Below are positions 15,258 through 17,892 of a stretch of DNA of 17,892 nt, piece by piece; the stretch's first letter is position 1; each line of letters begins with the position of its first letter. The stretch covers positions 36,932 to 54,823 of the forward strand of contig DJEP01000123.1 of assembly GCA_002431915.1 (NCBI GenBank), in the 5' to 3' direction. This stretch comes from Lachnospiraceae bacterium UBA5895 (GTDB lineage: Bacteria; Bacillota; Clostridia; Lachnospirales; Lachnospiraceae). The translations under genes and the position numbers were made by a program. Below the pieces are notes generated by a model. It was not told the DNA's origin and did not search any database. It was given only the letters and a program-made list of their open reading frames with translations.

Positions 15258-16265
15258 ATGACAATTTATGATATTTCTGAGAAGGCCGGTGTCTCTATTG
15301 CTACTGTTTCCCGTGTGCTCAACGGAAGCAACAATGTAAGCGAGAAAACCAAGAAAAAAGTTCTGGACGTAATCAACCAGTATGAGTACACTCCCAACGC
15401 ATTCGCCAGGGGGTTAGGACTCAACACTATGAAGACGATCGGTATCATGTGTGCCGACAGTTCGGATCCGTACCTGGCCAAGGCAATCTACTATATCGAG
15501 CAGAAGCTTCGCGCCAACGGTTATGACAGCATCCTGTGCTGTACCGGTTACGACCTGGATACCAAGGCAAGCTCCATGAACCTTCTGATTACGAAAAAGG
15601 TGGACGGCATTATATTGGTAGGTTCCAACTTCATCTATGAGAAGGAAGAAGACAACAAATACATTACGGATGCCGCCGCACAGGTTCCCGTGATGCTTTT
15701 AAATGCAGCCATGGATGCTCCGAATGTGTACAGTGTTGTCTCGGATGATTTTACTTCCATGTACGACGCTACCATGGAGATGATCCGCTCCGGTGTGGAA
15801 GATATTCTGTATTTTTATAATTCCACTTCCTACAGCGGTAAGAAAAAACTGGCAGGTTACCGCGCTGCCATGGAGGAAAAGGGACTTCTCACCAACGGAA
15901 GCTTCCTGCAGCTCTACCAGGGTTCCCACGAGGATATTCCAGCTATGGCTGAGCAGCTGGTAAAATTACATACCAAGGGAATCACGTTCCACGGAATCAT
16001 TGCCGCTGACGACTCCCTGGCACTGGGCGCTCTGAAATACGCCCGTGAAATGAAACTGCGTGTTCCGGAAGATCTGGCGGTGATCGGTTATAATAATTCC
16101 ATGCTGGTGAACTGCTGCGATCCGGAGCTGACCAGTATTGATAATAAGCTGGAGACACTCTGCCAGCATCTGATCACAACGCTGATGGGTGTGCTTGGCG
16201 GCAGCGAGATGCCGAAGAAGACCGTATTTTCCGGAGAGCTGGTAAAACGAGGCACCACAAGATAG
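15258..16265 (+). CDS. LacI-family transcriptional regulator of hexuronate use
   Basis: The 335-residue protein has a LacI helix-turn-helix at the very N-terminus (MTIYDISEKAGVSIATVSRV), the hinge region ending near TPNAFARGLGLNTMKTIGIM, and a periplasmic-binding-protein-like effector domain from about 60 to the end (SSDPYLAKAIYYIEQKLRAN, VDGIILVGSN, HGIIAADDSLALGALKYARE, VIGYNNSMLVNCCDPELTSI). It begins at ATG 15258 after AGAGAGG. Its place between uxaC and the divergent uxaBA operon, and the two matching palindromes in the shared spacer, suggest that it represses both arms and itself until a uronate or pathway intermediate binds. The effector is not readable. Similar in role to KdgR/UxaR-type regulators, but orthology is not claimed. 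Confidence 0.93.
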   Translation: MTIYDISEKAGVSIATVSRVLNGSNNVSEKTKKKVLDVINQYEYTPNAFARGLGLNTMKTIGIMCADSSDPYLAKAIYYIEQKLRANGYDSILCCTGYDLDTKASSMNLLITKKVDGIILVGSNFIYEKEEDNKYITDAAAQVPVMLLNAAMDAPNVYSVVSDDFTSMYDATMEMIRSGVEDILYFYNSTSYSGKKKLAGYRAAMEEKGLLTNGSFLQLYQGSHEDIPAMAEQLVKLHTKGITFHGIIAADDSLALGALKYAREMKLRVPEDLAVIGYNNSMLVNCCDPELTSIDNKLETLCQHLITTLMGVLGGSEMPKKTVFSGELVKRGTTR

Positions 16266-16304
16266 TATGCGGATGCATGCAATCATCTTGATCTATGACA
16301 GCAC

Positions 16305-16369
16305 AAGGGTAGCTGCAAATCACCCTTTAGTATATTTATCACTATAGTCGCCGGATCCGGAAACGGATC
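16305..16369 (+). promoter_or_regulatory. Two hairpins in the uxaC leader
   Basis: AAGGGT (16305-16310) pairs with ACCCTT (16322-16327) and is followed by TTAGTATATTT, a weak terminator-like arrangement. GATCCG-GAAA-CGGATC (16354-16369) is a six-pair stem with a GNRA tetraloop, 16 bp before the uxaC ribosome site. They may tune the ratio of regulator to UxaC from a shared transcript. A separate uxaC promoter was not clear. Confidence 0.45.
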
Positions 16370-16399
16370 TGACTCATATGAATATGGAGGATTTTTAAA

Positions 16400-17812
16400 A
16401 TGAAAGCATTTATGGACAAGGACTTTCTGTTAGAGACCGAAACAGCCAAGAAGCTGTTCCACGACTACGCAGAAAAAACACCGATTTTGGATTACCATTG
16501 CCATATCAATCCCAAGGAGATCGCTGAGGACCGTCAGTTCGACAACATCACCCAGGTATGGCTGGGCGGCGACCACTACAAGTGGCGTTTCATGCGTTCC
16601 TGCGGTGTTGACGAGAAGTACATCACCGGTGACGCTTCCGATTATGAGAAGTTCTGCAAATGGGCAGAGTGCCTGGGCAAGGCTATCGGCAATCCCTTAT
16701 TCCACTGGAGCCATCTGGAGCTGCAGAGATACTTCGGTTACAACGGCGTTCTGAACAAAAACACCGCTGACGAAGTATGGAACCTGTGCAACGAAAAGCT
16801 GCATCAGCCTTCCATGAGCGTTCGTAACCTGATCAAGCAGAGCAACGTTACTCTGATCTGCACCACCGATGATCCCATCGATTCTCTGGAGTGGCACAAG
16901 AAGCTGGCTGCTGATGACAGCTTTGATGTAAAGGTTCTGCCCGCATGGAGACCCGACAAGGCTATGAACATCGAGAAGCCCGATTATCTGGAGTATCTGG
17001 AGAAACTGGCTGCCGCTGCCGGCATGACCGAGATCAACTCCTTCGCAGCACTGAAGGAAGCTCTGAAGAACCGTATGGCATTCTTTGCTTCCATGGGTTG
17101 TAACGTATCCGACCACGCTTTAGAGTATGTAATGTACTATCCCGCTTCCGACGATGAGCTGGAAGAGATCTTCTTAAAGAGACTGAACAAGATGGTTCTG
17201 ACCAAGGAAGAGGAACTGAAGTTCAAGACCGCATTCATGCTGTTCGTAGGCAAGGAATATCACAAGCTTGACTGGGCTATGCAGCTGCACTACGGTTGTA
17301 AGCGTGACAACAACACATTGATGTTCGAGAAGCTGGGGCCCGATACCGGTTACGACTGCATCAACAACTACGCTCCTTCCGCTCAGATGGCTGACTTCCT
17401 GAACGCTCTGATCGTAACCGATGAGCTGCCCAGAACTGTCATCTACAGCCTGAACCCCAATGACAATCAGGCCATCGGCACCATCCTCGGATGTTTCCAG
17501 GATTCTACCGCTGTTGCCAAGATCCAGCAGGGTTCCGCCTGGTGGTTCAATGATCACAAGACCGGCATGCAGGATCAGATGATCTCCCTGGCTAACCTGG
17601 GCAACCTGTCCGGATTCGTAGGAATGCTGACTGACTCCAGAAGTTTCCTGTCCTACACCAGACATGAATACTTCCGTCGTATCCTGTGCAACCTGATCGG
17701 TAACTGGGTAGAGAGCGGTGAGTTCCCCGCAGACTACGATACCCTGTCCGAGATCGTAACCGATATTTCTTATAACAACGCAAAGAGATACTTCAAGTTC
17801 CCTCTGGCATAA
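16400..17812 (+). CDS. uxaC: Uronate (glucuronate/galacturonate) isomerase
   Basis: The 470-residue UxaC turns D-galacturonate into D-tagaturonate, and D-glucuronate into D-fructuronate. It is an amidohydrolase-fold enzyme in the cytosol. Family marks are TPILDYHCHINPKEIAED (about 27-44) with the metal-binding His33 and His35, the WLGGDHYKWRFMRSCGV block, CTTDDPIDSLEWH, SDHALEYVMYYPA, and the C-terminal segment LTDSRSFLSYTRHEYFRRIL, LIGNWVESGEFP. Length is normal and the ATG follows GGAGG by nine bases. It lies 134 bp after the lacI-family gene on the same strand and ends before a strong terminator. Heavy use of CTG, AAG, AAC and GAC codons, also seen in uxaA and uxaB, suggests high expression when induced. 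Confidence 0.97.
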   Translation: MKAFMDKDFLLETETAKKLFHDYAEKTPILDYHCHINPKEIAEDRQFDNITQVWLGGDHYKWRFMRSCGVDEKYITGDASDYEKFCKWAECLGKAIGNPLFHWSHLELQRYFGYNGVLNKNTADEVWNLCNEKLHQPSMSVRNLIKQSNVTLICTTDDPIDSLEWHKKLAADDSFDVKVLPAWRPDKAMNIEKPDYLEYLEKLAAAAGMTEINSFAALKEALKNRMAFFASMGCNVSDHALEYVMYYPASDDELEEIFLKRLNKMVLTKEEELKFKTAFMLFVGKEYHKLDWAMQLHYGCKRDNNTLMFEKLGPDTGYDCINNYAPSAQMADFLNALIVTDELPRTVIYSLNPNDNQAIGTILGCFQDSTAVAKIQQGSAWWFNDHKTGMQDQMISLANLGNLSGFVGMLTDSRSFLSYTRHEYFRRILCNLIGNWVESGEFPADYDTLSEIVTDISYNNAKRYFKFPLA

Positions 17813-17832
17813 GAGACATAAGAGATAAGACG

Positions 17833-17866
17833 ATAAGCCCCCGGTTAACGCCGGGGGCTTATTTTG
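17833..17866 (+). terminator. Rho-independent terminator of uxaC
   Basis: ATAAGCCCCCGG (17833-17844) and CCGGGGGCTTAT (17851-17862) form a 12-bp perfect stem with a TTAACG loop, followed by a T-rich tail (TTTGTATA). It begins 21 bp after the uxaC stop and closes the lacI-uxaC unit. Confidence 0.92.
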
Positions 17867-17892
17867 TATATAGAAAGTTAGTGAAATAAATA

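Noticed and set aside
17174..17665. 163-codon minus-strand frame opposite uxaC
   Set aside because: Shadow of uxaC codons; no ribosome site and no recognisable domain.
1..17892. CRISPR array, tRNA or rRNA genes, complete insertion sequence, phage genes
   Set aside because: No regularly spaced repeats, no cloverleaf or rRNA-like stretch, and no transposase, integrase or phage protein was seen on reading both strands.

Overview
The window looks like chromosomal DNA of a gut-type clostridium, most likely Lachnospiraceae. The evidence is moderate GC, clostridial protein flavour, AGGAGG-type ribosome binding sites, a BspA-like leucine-rich-repeat surface protein, and a pectin/hexuronate gene set typical of plant-fibre fermenters. 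This assignment comes from recognising protein families, not from a database search.

Left end (1-3300) is damaged. On the minus strand, in transcription order, there is a receiver-domain fragment of a hybrid sensor kinase (2568-2998), a leucine-rich-repeat surface protein broken by two frameshifts and one stop (about 779-2593), and a DUF58 protein with a frameshift after its membrane helices (1-763, cut by the window edge). At about 3000 the coding strand flips to a headless 3' gene fragment (3001-3300). The three frameshifts can each be mended by one base in a homopolymer, so sequencing or assembly error is a serious alternative to real decay. A tandem-hairpin, repeat-like spacer (3331-3380) follows.

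Middle (3497-9627), all minus strand. An ECF sigma factor, a membrane-anchored putative anti-sigma factor and a MATE exporter form a tight operon (6044 down to 3497). Upstream are a methyl-accepting chemotaxis protein and TcdA (tRNA t6A dehydratase). A TIM-barrel sugar isomerase/epimerase (8791-9627) and a cytosolic GH28 polygalacturonase-like enzyme (9668-11224) follow upstream.

Right end (11400-17866) is a hexuronate locus. UxaB and UxaA (minus) overlap by 16 bp, followed by a 157-residue protein of unknown function. Divergently, on the plus strand, lie a LacI-family regulator and UxaC, closed by a strong terminator at 17833-17866. UxaC converts galacturonate to tagaturonate, UxaB reduces it to altronate, and UxaA dehydrates that to 2-keto-3-deoxygluconate (KDG). 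The KDG kinase/aldolase and the transporter are not in the window. GH28 and its neighbour probably feed this route from imported pectin oligomers.

The best regulatory signal is in the 370-bp divergent spacer. Two near-identical 20-bp inverted repeats (15001-15020 and 15196-15215) each sit just downstream of the -10 box of an outward-facing sigma-A-like promoter, as expected if one LacI regulator represses both arms. No CRISPR array, rRNA, tRNA, complete insertion sequence or obviously new defence system was seen. The candidates for something undescribed are the 151-bp element with 12-bp inverted ends (11252-11402), the tandem hairpins at 3331-3380, the unknown 157-residue protein and the operator pair.
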